A DNA stretch of 51,748 nt, taken from Aquabacterium sp. GTDB taxonomy: Bacteria; Pseudomonadota; Gammaproteobacteria; Burkholderiales; Burkholderiaceae_C. The number at the start of each line of letters is the position of its first letter. The first letter of the stretch is position 1. This document shows, in pieces, positions 32,354 through 41,648 of this stretch. The notes under the pieces were generated by a model that saw only the letters and a list, made by a program, of their open reading frames with translations, searched no databases and was not told the origin of the DNA. Both the position numbers and the translations under genes were made by a program. Location: positions 1-51,748 of the forward strand of contig JARXAJ010000310.1 in NCBI GenBank assembly GCA_029865965.1. The letters run 5' to 3'.

Positions 32354-33676
32354 ATGCAACTAAATGATCGACTTTGCCGTCGTAGGCTGCGGGACGTGAC
32401 TCTGAACCCTTGGCGCGTTGTGGCAAGCAACACCGTCTGGCTGGCCGCAGACCGCATGACCCGCATGCTGCTGGGCGTCATAGTAGGGGCATGGGTGGCC
32501 CGCCACCTGGGACCGGACCGCTTCGGTTCACTGGCTTACGTAGTAGCCTTTCTGGCCATATTCCAATCCGCAACATCACTGGGCCTAGACATGGTTCTGG
32601 CACGCGAACTGGCCAGGCCCTCGGGCGATGCATCTGCAACGCTGGGTACGTCCTTACGCCTGCGACTGGGTGCCAGCCTCGTGGGCTGGTTGGCGGCATG
32701 CGGCGCAATGGTACTTTCAAGGCCCGGCGACGCAGAGGCCCTGCTGCTCACGGCACTGATGGCGGTAGGTCTCCTCTTCCAGCCGGCCGACTTGCTGGAC
32801 TTGTGGTTTCAAAGTCAGAACCAGAACTGGCGCGCCGTTTTGCCCAGAATACTTTCATTCATGCTGGTCAGCGGCCTTCGTGTGGGGCTGATCTTGAACG
32901 ATGCACCCCTGTGGACTTTCGCCGCTGCGTACCTGGTCGAGTCCGCTCTGGCCCTGTTCTTTCTAGGTGTTTCCTACTTTAGCTTCCCAACGACGGCCCG
33001 CTGGCATTGGCAACGCGAAAGAGCCAGGGCCTTGATGGGTGATGCATGGCCGCTGCTGTTTTCGGGCCTGTCGACCGTCATTTACATGCGGATCGATCAG
33101 CTTCTTCTTAGGACACTCTCCGGCGAGCGGGAACTCGGCCTTTATTCCGCCATGCTGCCGTTTTCCCAGGCTTGGCACTTCATCGCAACCACTATCTGCG
33201 CCAGCGCGACGCCGCTGCTGGTCAACTTGCATGATCAGGAACCGGCAGCTTTCATGCGTCGTGTGGCCGACCTCTTTACACTGATGTTCTGGTCTTCTTT
33301 GTTAGTCTGCATCGCGATGCTTTTCGCTGCCCGACCCTTAGTGAGCTGGCTACTCGGCAATGAGTACCAAGGTTCGGCGCAGGTTCTAGCACTGCACGTC
33401 TTTTCTAACATCCCGGTCTTCCTGGGCGTGGCTCAAGCCCGGTATCTCTCGATCGTTGGCAACACCCGCGCCATCTTGATCCAAGCCCTGTGCGGAATGG
33501 CCGCGTCGATCATCCTGAATCTGCTGCTGATTCCCCGCTACGGCGCCATGGGTGCCGCAGCATCAGGTGTCGGCGCCTATTTCATCTCAGCCGTCCTTTG
33601 CAATGCAGTGCTGGAACCGAAAATTTTCATCATGCAAATGATGTCGTGGAAGCGGAATCATGCTGAAGGCCATTAA
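32354..33676 (+). CDS. wzx: Wzx-type polysaccharide flippase
   Basis: 440 residues with about 12 hydrophobic segments. The N-terminal NTVWLAADRMTRMLLGVIVG and HLGPDRFGSLAYVVAFLAIF are typical of oligosaccharide flippases of the MATE-like superfamily. It would turn lipid-linked repeat units across the inner membrane. The start is uncertain: ATG at 32354, or GTG at 32396 (VTLNPWRVV), which is close to where similarity begins. The 3' end overlaps the FkbM gene by 17 bases. Base composition is lower in GC than the core region. Confidence 0.85.
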   Translation: MQLNDRLCRRRLRDVTLNPWRVVASNTVWLAADRMTRMLLGVIVGAWVARHLGPDRFGSLAYVVAFLAIFQSATSLGLDMVLARELARPSGDASATLGTSLRLRLGASLVGWLAACGAMVLSRPGDAEALLLTALMAVGLLFQPADLLDLWFQSQNQNWRAVLPRILSFMLVSGLRVGLILNDAPLWTFAAAYLVESALALFFLGVSYFSFPTTARWHWQRERARALMGDAWPLLFSGLSTVIYMRIDQLLLRTLSGERELGLYSAMLPFSQAWHFIATTICASATPLLVNLHDQEPAAFMRRVADLFTLMFWSSLLVCIAMLFAARPLVSWLLGNEYQGSAQVLALHVFSNIPVFLGVAQARYLSIVGNTRAILIQALCGMAASIILNLLLIPRYGAMGAAASGVGAYFISAVLCNAVLEPKIFIMQMMSWKRNHAEGH

Positions 33677-34376
33677 AAAGCTGATCCCAATAGGTGCGAA
33701 GGTCTGGCTTCGGAAGCTGCTGGGTTCGCGCGCTTATGCCAGCAGCCACTTCAGTCAGGAAGGCGAGGACGTCCTGCTGTCCCGAATCTTCAATGACACC
33801 GCACCCGGCATCTATGTCGATATCGGAGCGCACCATCCCTTCCGGTTCTCCAACACCTTCGTCTTCTACCGGAGGGGTTGGAGGGGCATCAATGTGGACG
33901 CCATGCCTGATTCCATGGCGGCATTCCACAAGCACCGCCCCCAGGACACCAACCTTGAGGTTGGCATAGCCGGTGTAGCTGGGTACTTAAGTTTCCACGT
34001 TTTCTCCGAACCTGCGTTGAACACCTTCGACGCGAACGTCGCCCAATTCCGCATTAAGGCCGGCAATGCGCTGATCCGCACTGTGAAGGTTGAATGCCTG
34101 CCATTGTCCGAGATCGTTCGCCGACATCTCGTGAAGATGCCGCCGCGCAATTCCTTTCTGTCCGTCGACGTGGAGGGGCTCGATCTGCAAGTCCTGAAGT
34201 CGAACGACTGGTCGATCTTCAAACCCTCAGTCATCATCGCCGAGGTCGATGGCAAGAACATCGCCGACTTGCTTTCCGACGAGGTCACAAAATACCTGGA
34301 ATCGCAGGGATACCAGTTGTTCTCCAAACTGGGCCACAGCGTCTTCTTCAAACGCCTTGATTTCGAGATCATCTAA
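33660..34376 (+). CDS. FkbM-family methyltransferase (first copy)
   Basis: 238 residues. SQEGEDVLLSRIFND, then YVDIGAHHPFRFSNT (SAM motif I), FFxxx-like GWRGINVDAMPDSM, and FLSVDVEGLDLQVL near the middle are FkbM features. The family O-methylates sugars or related hydroxyls; the acceptor here is unknown. It overlaps wzx by 17 bases and stops directly before the UDP-xylose synthase start. The lower GC than the core fits lateral origin. Confidence 0.82.
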   Translation: MLKAIKKLIPIGAKVWLRKLLGSRAYASSHFSQEGEDVLLSRIFNDTAPGIYVDIGAHHPFRFSNTFVFYRRGWRGINVDAMPDSMAAFHKHRPQDTNLEVGIAGVAGYLSFHVFSEPALNTFDANVAQFRIKAGNALIRTVKVECLPLSEIVRRHLVKMPPRNSFLSVDVEGLDLQVLKSNDWSIFKPSVIIAEVDGKNIADLLSDEVTKYLESQGYQLFSKLGHSVFFKRLDFEII

Positions 34377-35318
34377 ATGAGCCTACGCACCCTCGTCACC
34401 GGCGGAGCCGGATTCCTCGGATCGCATCTGTGTGAACGCCTGATCGAGCGAGGTAACGACGTCCTATGCATCGACAACTTCTACACGGGTAACAAGCGCA
34501 ACGTAGAACCGCTGCTGGGTCACCCACGCTTCGAAGTGATGCGGCATGACGTCACTTTTCCGCTGTACGTTGAAGTCGACCGGATCTTCAACCTGGCTTG
34601 CCCGGCTTCTCCCGTGCATTACCAGTTCGACCCGGTGCAGACCACCAAGACCAGCGTGCACGGCGCCATCAACATGCTGGGGCTTGCCAAGCGAGTGAAG
34701 GCGCGCATCCTCCAGGCGTCGACCAGCGAGGTCTATGGCGACCCCGAAGTGCACCCTCAGCCCGAGGCGTATTGGGGCAAGGTGAACCCCATTGGCATCC
34801 GCAGCTGCTACGACGAAGGCAAGCGCTGCGCCGAAACCCTGTTCTTCGATTACCACCGCCAGCACGATCTGGACATAAAGGTGGTCCGCATCTTCAATAC
34901 CTATGGTCCGCGGATGCACCCGAATGACGGACGCGTGGTCAGCAACTTTATCGTGCAGGCGTTGCGCGGACAGGACATCACCATCTTCGGCGACGGCCAG
35001 CAAACGCGCAGCTTCTGCTATGTCGACGATCTGATCGAAGCCATGCTTCGTATGATGGACACGCCAAAGGGCTTCACCGGCCCGGTGAATATCGGCAACC
35101 CCGGCGAGTTCTCGATGCTCGAACTGGCTCAGGCGGTAATCCGCCTGACCAGCAGCAGCAGCCAAATCGTATACCGCCCCCTGCCCGCGGACGACCCGCG
35201 CCAGCGCAAGCCTGACATAAGCCTGGCGCAGGCCCGGCTTGACTGGACACCACAGATCCAGCTGGAGCAGGGGCTGCAGAAGACTATCGACTACTTCCGC
35301 AGCGTCCTGACCGCCTGA
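34377..35318 (+). CDS. UDP-glucuronate decarboxylase (UDP-xylose synthase)
   Basis: 313 residues. NAD motif [42 protein letters not shown] and [11 protein letters not shown] (Tyr and Lys) are the UXS signatures, with [20 protein letters not shown] after that. It would turn UDP-glucuronate into UDP-xylose. This suggests xylose or a xylose-derived sugar in the polymer, provided UDP-glucuronate is supplied from outside the window. Confidence 0.9.
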   Translation: MSLRTLVTGGAGFLGSHLCERLIERGNDVLCIDNFYTGNKRNVEPLLGHPRFEVMRHDVTFPLYVEVDRIFNLACPASPVHYQFDPVQTTKTSVHGAINMLGLAKRVKARILQASTSEVYGDPEVHPQPEAYWGKVNPIGIRSCYDEGKRCAETLFFDYHRQHDLDIKVVRIFNTYGPRMHPNDGRVVSNFIVQALRGQDITIFGDGQQTRSFCYVDDLIEAMLRMMDTPKGFTGPVNIGNPGEFSMLELAQAVIRLTSSSSQIVYRPLPADDPRQRKPDISLAQARLDWTPQIQLEQGLQKTIDYFRSVLTA

Positions 35319-35359
35319 GCCTCTGGGCTACGGAAACCGCTAGCCGCAATATTCCTGAC

Positions 35360-36298
35360 ATGTCAACCTACAACGACACCCTACCAGCGGCGCTCGACGT
35401 GCCGGTGGTGTTCCTCATCTTCAACCGGCCCGATGTGACACGCCGGGTGTTCGCCGAGATCGCCCGGCAGCGGCCTAAGCAGCTGTTCATCGTCTCCGAT
35501 GGTGCCCGGCCGCACCGCGAAGGCGAAGCCGCACGCGTGGCCGAGACGCGCGCTATCACCGACGCCATCGATTGGCATTGCGAGGTACAACGCAACTACG
35601 CCGAAGTAAACATGGGCTGCAAGCTGCGCGTCGCGTCCGGCATCAACTGGGTGTTCAGCCTGGTCGATCGCGCCATCTTCATCGAGGACGATTGCCTGCC
35701 CTCGGAGGCCTTCTTCGGCTTCTGCCGTGACATGTTGGTGCGCTACGCGGATGAGCCGCGCGTGTTTGCCGTCTCGGGCAGCTTTTTCGGGGTCGAGACG
35801 GGTGCGCCGGGCCACTACTTCTCGCGCTATGCGCTGATGTGGGGCTGGGCCACCTGGCGCAGCCGCTGGCAGCATTACCAGATACAACCGAAAGACCATC
35901 GCTCGGTGCTGCTTAAGACTTGGTGGCGCCGACCGGTGGTCCTTACTTATTGGCTGCAGGTCAGTCGCCGTGTCGTCTTGGGTGCGCTGGATACCTGGGA
36001 TGTGCAGTGGATCCTGACAGTTTGGCGCCATCGTGCGCTGGCTTGTCGCCCCAACCGTAACTTGGTCGAGAACCTGGGCTTCGGCGCCGATGCAACGCAC
36101 ACCGCAAACAGCCAGAGCGAGCTCAGCAGGCTGCGGCGCTCCACCGACACGAAAGACCTGCAGAACTGCCTGACGCCAATGACCGCCGACACTTTGCGCG
36201 ACAGCGTGGATGAGCGCCGCTGGGCATTGATCAATGTGCGTAGCGTGCTATTGATGGCGTTTCCGATCCTGGCACGCGTGCGGGCCGTATTGCGCTGA
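35360..36298 (+). CDS. GT-A-fold glycosyltransferase
   Basis: 312 residues. VPVVFLIFNRPDVTRRVF and KQLFIVSDGARP form a GT-A nucleotide fold, and AIFIEDDCLPSEAFFGFCRD holds the acidic cluster that likely binds the metal and nucleotide. FSRYALMWGWATWRSRW is typical of a family of polysaccharide-cluster transferases annotated as sugar transferase. The sugar and linkage cannot be read. It lies between UDP-xylose synthase and the polymerase, so xylose transfer is only an idea. Confidence 0.78.
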   Translation: MSTYNDTLPAALDVPVVFLIFNRPDVTRRVFAEIARQRPKQLFIVSDGARPHREGEAARVAETRAITDAIDWHCEVQRNYAEVNMGCKLRVASGINWVFSLVDRAIFIEDDCLPSEAFFGFCRDMLVRYADEPRVFAVSGSFFGVETGAPGHYFSRYALMWGWATWRSRWQHYQIQPKDHRSVLLKTWWRRPVVLTYWLQVSRRVVLGALDTWDVQWILTVWRHRALACRPNRNLVENLGFGADATHTANSQSELSRLRRSTDTKDLQNCLTPMTADTLRDSVDERRWALINVRSVLLMAFPILARVRAVLR

Positions 36299-36304
36299 AC
36301 GGCC

Positions 36305-37717
36305 GTGTTACTGACCACCACGGTCCTGCTGCTCCTAACGCTTGTCGCATCGCGGCGGCGCAAGGGGCCGCTATGGGCATTAAGCATTATTTGGCTGGTG
36401 TCGCTGGTGCCAATTGCCACCGGGGCTGTGCGCTTCAACTATTTCGCCAATTTCGACCTAGCCTACGAAGCAACGCTGGCAGCTTTCCTGTCATGTTTCA
36501 TCCTCGGTGTGTTCTGGCACGACAAAGTCGTTCCGCTCTCCCGCCTGCAGCCGGCGCGCACGCCAGACGTCGAACGCGTTGCGGCGCGACCCTGGGCTCG
36601 ATTCGGCTGGTGGGCGGCGAGCTTAGGTACGGCCTGCCTGTGCATCGACTACATCCAGCTCGACGGCGCTGGGCTGGACGACCTGGCTGCCCTACGCGAC
36701 CTGTACATCTCTAAGGAGGCGTCAGTCTTCGCACGTCTGGGTTCGGTGCTGAGTTGGGGCTGCCTGTATTGCTTCGCTTATGCGCTGATGTTCCGCGAGG
36801 TGCTGAAGCGCCGCCAGTTCGCGCTTTACCTGCTGCCGGTTGTCGGCTATTTCCTGATGGCGCTGTTCTCGGCCGGTCGGCAAGCGGCCATGCAGATCCT
36901 GATCTTCGCGCTGCTGACCCTTGCACTGAAGCGGACACAGGACGCCTTGCGGCCCAGGGTCAGGGCCAAGCGGCATGGCTCGCCGTTGCTGATGGCCCTC
37001 ATCATCTCGGCGGCCATGGTCGGCTACATGGGCTACGTGGCCGGCGCCCGCAACGACGCGAACATTTCCGCCGACAAGAGCGAGGTGCTGGCGCAACTGT
37101 TCGACTTCACATTGGCTCCTTCAGTGGACGCCGTTCTGAGAGCCGCCGGCCCGGGCGTTCGCACCACCTTCGTCGAAGGTGTCATCTACTTTTCCAGCCC
37201 AGTGCCATTGTTCTCCCGCTTCCTGCAGGCCGATCCGAGCAGTCCGTCCTGGGGGGCGATGACCTTCCCCTTCGTGTTGCGACAGCTGGAGCCGCTGACG
37301 GGCATCAGCGTGATCGGTGCGCTGGAGGCCAAGATCGAGATGATGCGCAACATGGACGTCATCGGTGCCGGCTGGACCACGGCCATCTCAGCCTACCTGC
37401 AGGATTTCGGCATCTTCGGCGCCGGGCTGTTCCTGTTCCTGCAGGGTTACTACAGTGCCTGGGCATGGCGCCGCGCCCGCGAAGGCACTAACTTCCACCA
37501 CGCGGTGATCGCGCTGCTGGTGCTGACTTCGGCCATATACATGCCGCTGGTCCCTGCGGTTTCCGACACCAACATCTTCCTGATGTGGTTGTATTGCTTG
37601 CTGGCCTTGTACTGGCAGGGCCGCCAAATGACCATGGGGAACCAGGCCAAGTCGTTGGCCGTGACCGCGACGAAGAAGGCGACCACGGTGACGCCCCTGA
37701 CGCCCCCGCTGCCGTGA
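36305..37717 (+). CDS. Wzy-type O-antigen/EPS polymerase
   Basis: 470 residues from a GTG at 36305, with about 10-11 hydrophobic segments and one larger periplasmic loop in the middle (ANISADKSEVLAQLFDFTLA and GVRTTFVEGVIYFSSPVPLF). Wzy proteins share little sequence, so the call rests on topology, length and position in the locus. It would polymerise repeat units flipped by Wzx. The stop overlaps the next gene (GTGA). Confidence 0.72.
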   Translation: MLLTTTVLLLLTLVASRRRKGPLWALSIIWLVSLVPIATGAVRFNYFANFDLAYEATLAAFLSCFILGVFWHDKVVPLSRLQPARTPDVERVAARPWARFGWWAASLGTACLCIDYIQLDGAGLDDLAALRDLYISKEASVFARLGSVLSWGCLYCFAYALMFREVLKRRQFALYLLPVVGYFLMALFSAGRQAAMQILIFALLTLALKRTQDALRPRVRAKRHGSPLLMALIISAAMVGYMGYVAGARNDANISADKSEVLAQLFDFTLAPSVDAVLRAAGPGVRTTFVEGVIYFSSPVPLFSRFLQADPSSPSWGAMTFPFVLRQLEPLTGISVIGALEAKIEMMRNMDVIGAGWTTAISAYLQDFGIFGAGLFLFLQGYYSAWAWRRAREGTNFHHAVIALLVLTSAIYMPLVPAVSDTNIFLMWLYCLLALYWQGRQMTMGNQAKSLAVTATKKATTVTPLTPPLP

Positions 37718-38208
37718 TCCGTCACTTCATCAATATTCTGCTTTGGTTCCTGCCGCCGAGCCGGCTCTTCGGTCTACGGCGCTGGCTGCTCGCCCTGGCC
37801 GGGGTCGATTTGGCTGCGGACGCCTGCTACTGTGGTCGCGGCTGGGTTTACGGCCGCGGCGTGCTGCGCATTGGTGCCGGCAGTTGGCTGAGCCCAGGCG
37901 TCATCGCGCACACGCATGCCGAAGCAGCTATCGAGATCGGCGCCGCCTGCGACATCGGTCCCGGCGTGGAATTCATTCCCGGCAGCCATGAGATCGGCGG
38001 TCCAGAGCGCCGCGCCGGTCGCGGCACCGCGCGCGGCATCCGCATCGGCACTGGATGCTGGATAGGCGCCGGTAGTCGCATCCTGGGCGGCGTCACACTG
38101 GGACCGGGCGTGATCGTCGCGGCTGGCTGCGTCGTCACGCAGGACATGCCGGGCAACACGCTGGTCGCCGGCGTGCCGGGGCGTGTGAAACGGGAACTGG
38201 ACCGATGA
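37714..38208 (+). CDS. Left-handed beta-helix acyltransferase
   Basis: 164 residues from a GTG that overlaps the polymerase stop. An N-terminal hydrophobic helix (FINILLWFLPPSRLFGLRRW) is followed by hexapeptide repeats (IGAGSWLSPGVIAHT, IGAACDIGPGV, IGTGCWIGAGSRIL, GVTLGPGVIVAAGCVV). IPGSHEIGGPERRAG resembles the catalytic His loop of WcaF/NodL-type transferases. It probably acetylates a sugar of the polymer. It overlaps the next gene (ATGA). Confidence 0.82.
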   Translation: MIRHFINILLWFLPPSRLFGLRRWLLALAGVDLAADACYCGRGWVYGRGVLRIGAGSWLSPGVIAHTHAEAAIEIGAACDIGPGVEFIPGSHEIGGPERRAGRGTARGIRIGTGCWIGAGSRILGGVTLGPGVIVAAGCVVTQDMPGNTLVAGVPGRVKRELDR

Positions 38209-39392
38209 AGCCCGGCCGTGTTTACGTGATCTCCAATGCGCTGGACGACACCACCCGGACCGAACGCGGTATCGGCACCGACAGCCCGGCCGCGTCGCGC
38301 AAGGTCTTCCAGATGTGTGCGGCCCTACGCTTGGCGGGGGTGCGGCCCTGCGTGCTCAGCCTGGGCCGCGGCCACGCCGACGGCCGCTGGCGGCGTCATG
38401 CCCGCACGGTGCGCCGGGTGCAGGGCGTGCCGGTGGTCTATGCCCCGTTCTGGCAGCTGAAGGTTTGGTCGGAACTGGTGTCGCTGTTCGCACCGGCGGC
38501 CACCCTGCTGCGGCTGGCCCGGCACCGCCGCGGCCCGCAGGCCGTGGTCTTCTATAACGCTGAGCCGGCCTACCTGCCGACGCTGGCGGTGGCCAGTTGG
38601 CTGGGCCTGCGCCGCGTTCTCGACCTAGAGGACGGACGCACGCACCGCGACCTGCGCACGCTGCGCGGCTGGGTGATGGAAGGCACGCTGCGGCTATACG
38701 ACCGGCTGTGCAACGCCGGTGCCTTGCTAGCCTGCAGCGCGCTAGCCGATGCGACGCGGCTGCGCCCGACGCTGTGCTACTACGGACTGGCCGAAGCTTC
38801 GGCCGCGGGCACACGTTGGCAAGCGGCCAGCATCAGCGCTGTGCTGGGCGGCACGCTTGACGCCAGCACCGGCGCCGACCTGCTGGTCGAGACCATCCGG
38901 CAGTTGCGCGCAACTCGCCCGGGCTGGGCCAATGGTCTGCGCATCGTTATAACTGGCAAAGGCCCGGCGCTGCCAGCCTTGCAGGCGCTGGCCGGCGAAC
39001 ACGGGCACCCGGCTCTGGTTGTGCACGGACGCACCAGCGACGCGGAATACCGCGCCATTCTGGATAGGGTGGAAGTCGGCATGGCGCTCAAGCCGCGCAG
39101 CGGGCCGCTCGCGCAGACCACCTTCCCCTCGAAGGTGGTGGAGCTGGCCAGTGCCGGCCTGCTGGTGCTGACCACCGACATCAGCGATGTCCGCGCGGTG
39201 CTGGGCGAAGGTGCGCTCTACCTGCTGAGAGAGGACGCCACCGAACTGGGCGAGCGCCTTCGGTGGATCGTCGAGCATCGAGGCAGCGCCCAGGCACTGG
39301 CCGCAACTGGCTGCCGGGGCGTACACGACCGCTGTGCCCCCGCCGCGGCAGGCCGCAGCCTGGCTGCCTTCCTGCTGCGGGAGCCGGCATGA
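38205..39392 (+). CDS. Glycosyltransferase, GT4-like (GT-B fold)
   Basis: 395 residues. The N-terminal SRKVFQMCAALRLAGVRP is a GT-B acceptor-side motif. The C-terminal half shows IVITGKGPALPAL, VVHGRTSDAEYRAIL and FPSKVVELASAGLLVLTTD, the donor-binding region of group 1 transferases, where the Lys and Glu act on the nucleotide. Donor unknown. Overlaps both neighbours by four bases. Confidence 0.8.
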   Translation: MKPGRVYVISNALDDTTRTERGIGTDSPAASRKVFQMCAALRLAGVRPCVLSLGRGHADGRWRRHARTVRRVQGVPVVYAPFWQLKVWSELVSLFAPAATLLRLARHRRGPQAVVFYNAEPAYLPTLAVASWLGLRRVLDLEDGRTHRDLRTLRGWVMEGTLRLYDRLCNAGALLACSALADATRLRPTLCYYGLAEASAAGTRWQAASISAVLGGTLDASTGADLLVETIRQLRATRPGWANGLRIVITGKGPALPALQALAGEHGHPALVVHGRTSDAEYRAILDRVEVGMALKPRSGPLAQTTFPSKVVELASAGLLVLTTDISDVRAVLGEGALYLLREDATELGERLRWIVEHRGSAQALAATGCRGVHDRCAPAAAGRSLAAFLLREPA

Positions 39393-40555
39393 CCGCCGCC
39401 CCGGCTTTCGTGGCTTGGCAACCGGTGCTGACCGACCATCAGGCCTACACGCTGCAGGCGCTGGCCGGCGTGTCGGGCTGGCCGCTGCACTGCATGGTCA
39501 TGCAGACCGAAGATCCAGCGCGCAAGGCGCAGGGCTGGCTGGACACTCAAGTCACCAGCATCGAACGCCGCGTGCTGCCGGCGAAGGCCAGCCTGCGGCA
39601 GCTGTGGAAACTGATGGGCCGCGAGAGCCATGCGGTGCACCTGTTCGGCAGCCCGTTCGACCAGCCGCGGCAAATGTGGGCGCTGGTGATTGCCGCCATC
39701 AGGGGTCTGGACTATTACCTCATCTCGGAGCCCTACTCACCCGGCGACGCGGGCTACTTCGACGACAGCCGGCGCTTGGCCAATCGGGTCAAGGCAGCGC
39801 TACGGCCGTGGATCTACCGCATCTACGGCATCACGGTCGGGCGGCGCGCGCGCGGCATCTTCGCCATCTCGGAGCTGGCCGTCAGCCAATACGCACGCTC
39901 GGGCGTGCAGTCTGAACGCCTCTTTCCGTTCGGCTATTTCGTGCCGGCCACGCCGGCACCCGTCATCACAGCGGCAGCTGCTGCGGTCTCGCCCACGCTG
40001 CGCGTCGTGTTCGTCGGCAGCCTGATCCGCCGCAAGGGCGTCGACTTGCTAACCGCGGCTGTGGCCCAGTTACGCCGGGAGGGCCACGCCGTGACACTGG
40101 ATGCCTATGGCTCGGGATCGGCGTCAGGCCTGGGCTTCGATGGCGCCGCCAGCTACCACCGCGGATCGATCCCCTTCGGCAAGGCTCAGGACATCATCGC
40201 CGGCTACGACGTGCTGGTATTGCCCAGCCACTACGACGGGTGGGGTGTGGTGGTCAACGAAGCATTGCTGGCGGGCGTGCCCGTGATCTGCAGCGACGCG
40301 GTGGGTGCTCGGGTGTTGGTGGAAACCTTCGGCGCCGGTGAGGTCTTCCCCAGCGGCGACGCCGCAGCCCTCGCTGACAGGCTGCGCGACCTGCTGCAAA
40401 CGCCATCGCTGTTGCCAGCGCTGCGCCAGGGTACGCACCGCGCAGCCGCCTGCAGCACACCTGAGGATGCCGCCCGCTACATGTGGTCGGTGATCGGGCG
40501 GCGTCCCGGCGCGCTGCCACTGGCGTCACCCTGGTATCCGCATGACGGTCGCTGA
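39389..40555 (+). CDS. Glycosyltransferase family 4 protein
   Basis: 388 residues from the ATG at 39389. RVVFVGSLIRRKGVDLLTAA and VLVLPSHYDGWGVVVNEALL are clear GT4 donor-site motifs with the conserved Glu. The N-terminal WPLHCMVMQTEDPARKAQGW is the acceptor domain, unassigned. It overlaps the previous gene by four and the next by 14 bases. Confidence 0.83.
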   Translation: MTAAPAFVAWQPVLTDHQAYTLQALAGVSGWPLHCMVMQTEDPARKAQGWLDTQVTSIERRVLPAKASLRQLWKLMGRESHAVHLFGSPFDQPRQMWALVIAAIRGLDYYLISEPYSPGDAGYFDDSRRLANRVKAALRPWIYRIYGITVGRRARGIFAISELAVSQYARSGVQSERLFPFGYFVPATPAPVITAAAAAVSPTLRVVFVGSLIRRKGVDLLTAAVAQLRREGHAVTLDAYGSGSASGLGFDGAASYHRGSIPFGKAQDIIAGYDVLVLPSHYDGWGVVVNEALLAGVPVICSDAVGARVLVETFGAGEVFPSGDAAALADRLRDLLQTPSLLPALRQGTHRAAACSTPEDAARYMWSVIGRRPGALPLASPWYPHDGR

Positions 40556-41648
40556 CCTGGACCGCAACGGCCTGCGGGTGCGCCTGCACCTGACCAACGT
40601 AGCCGGTACCGGTGCGGTGCACTTGCTGCGCTCGCTGCTGCCGGCGCTGGAGGCAACGCCCGGCACGCGGATCACCGCCATTCACCTGCCCGACCGCGGC
40701 CCGCTGGCTCTCTACCGCTCGCCGCATCCGGGCACGCAAGTGCGGACCTATCGCCGCCACCTCCCGAATGCGCTGTCTCGGCTGCTCGAATGTCTGATTC
40801 CACAAAGGCGCTACGCCGGGCCAGAGCCCCTGTTGGTGCTGGGCGACCTGCCGCTGCGCAGCGCAGCGCTCCAGGTGGTTTTCGTCCAGACACCCCACTT
40901 GGGGGCCACAGCCGGTCGGCACAGGATGCCTGACCGCCTGAAGTTCGGCATCGCGCGCTGGGTCTTCAGGCGCAACGCGGCGAGCGTCGGGGCCTACATC
41001 GTGCAGACGCCGGTGATGCGCGATGCGCTAGCGGCTGCTCACCCGGCCATAGCAGGGCGCATCCACGTGATCGCGCAACCGGTACCGCAATGGCTGCTGG
41101 ACGCCGGCCTCCGCCGGAGAGCGCGCGCAGAACCCAGAGCGGCCCGCCTGAGCCTGGCCTACCCGGCGGCCGGGTATCCGCATAAGAACCACCGACTGCT
41201 GGCGCAGATCGGGCCGGAGCAGGCCTCCACCTGGCCTATCAAGCAGCTGACCTTGACTCTGCCCGCAACGGCCCATCCGGCACCGGCGCTGCCCTGGGTC
41301 GCCTGCGTCGGCATGCTCGACGCACCGGCCATGTTGCAGCTGTACGCCTGCTGCGACGGGCTGCTGTTCCTTTCGACTGACGAAAGCTACGGCTTGCCGT
41401 TGGTCGAGGCCATGTTCATCGGCCTGCCCATCGTCTGCCCGGATCTGCCCTACGCACGGGCGCTGTGCGGCGACGGCGCGATCTACTTCGACCCGCAGTC
41501 GGCGGCCTCGCTGCGAGCTGCGTTGCTGACCCTGCAGCAGCGCCTGCAGGCCGGCTGGTGGCCTGACTGGACGGTGCCTTTGCGCAGCTTTCCGGCCGAC
41601 TGGCCGGCCGTCGCGCAGGCCATGCTCGACGTCGTGAAGACCCTGTGA
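40542..41648 (+). CDS. Glycosyltransferase family 4 protein
   Basis: 368 residues. YPAAGYPHKNHRLL, LLFLSTDESYGLPLVEAM and GLPIVCPDLPYARALCGDGA follow the mannosyl/rhamnosyl-type GT4 pattern with the E-x7-E motif (ESYGLPLVE). The N-terminal part has NVAGTGAVHLLRSLLP. The likely partner sugar is unknown. It overlaps the upstream transferase by 14 bases and the next gene by four. Confidence 0.82.
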   Translation: MTVADLDRNGLRVRLHLTNVAGTGAVHLLRSLLPALEATPGTRITAIHLPDRGPLALYRSPHPGTQVRTYRRHLPNALSRLLECLIPQRRYAGPEPLLVLGDLPLRSAALQVVFVQTPHLGATAGRHRMPDRLKFGIARWVFRRNAASVGAYIVQTPVMRDALAAAHPAIAGRIHVIAQPVPQWLLDAGLRRRARAEPRAARLSLAYPAAGYPHKNHRLLAQIGPEQASTWPIKQLTLTLPATAHPAPALPWVACVGMLDAPAMLQLYACCDGLLFLSTDESYGLPLVEAMFIGLPIVCPDLPYARALCGDGAIYFDPQSAASLRAALLTLQQRLQAGWWPDWTVPLRSFPADWPAVAQAMLDVVKTL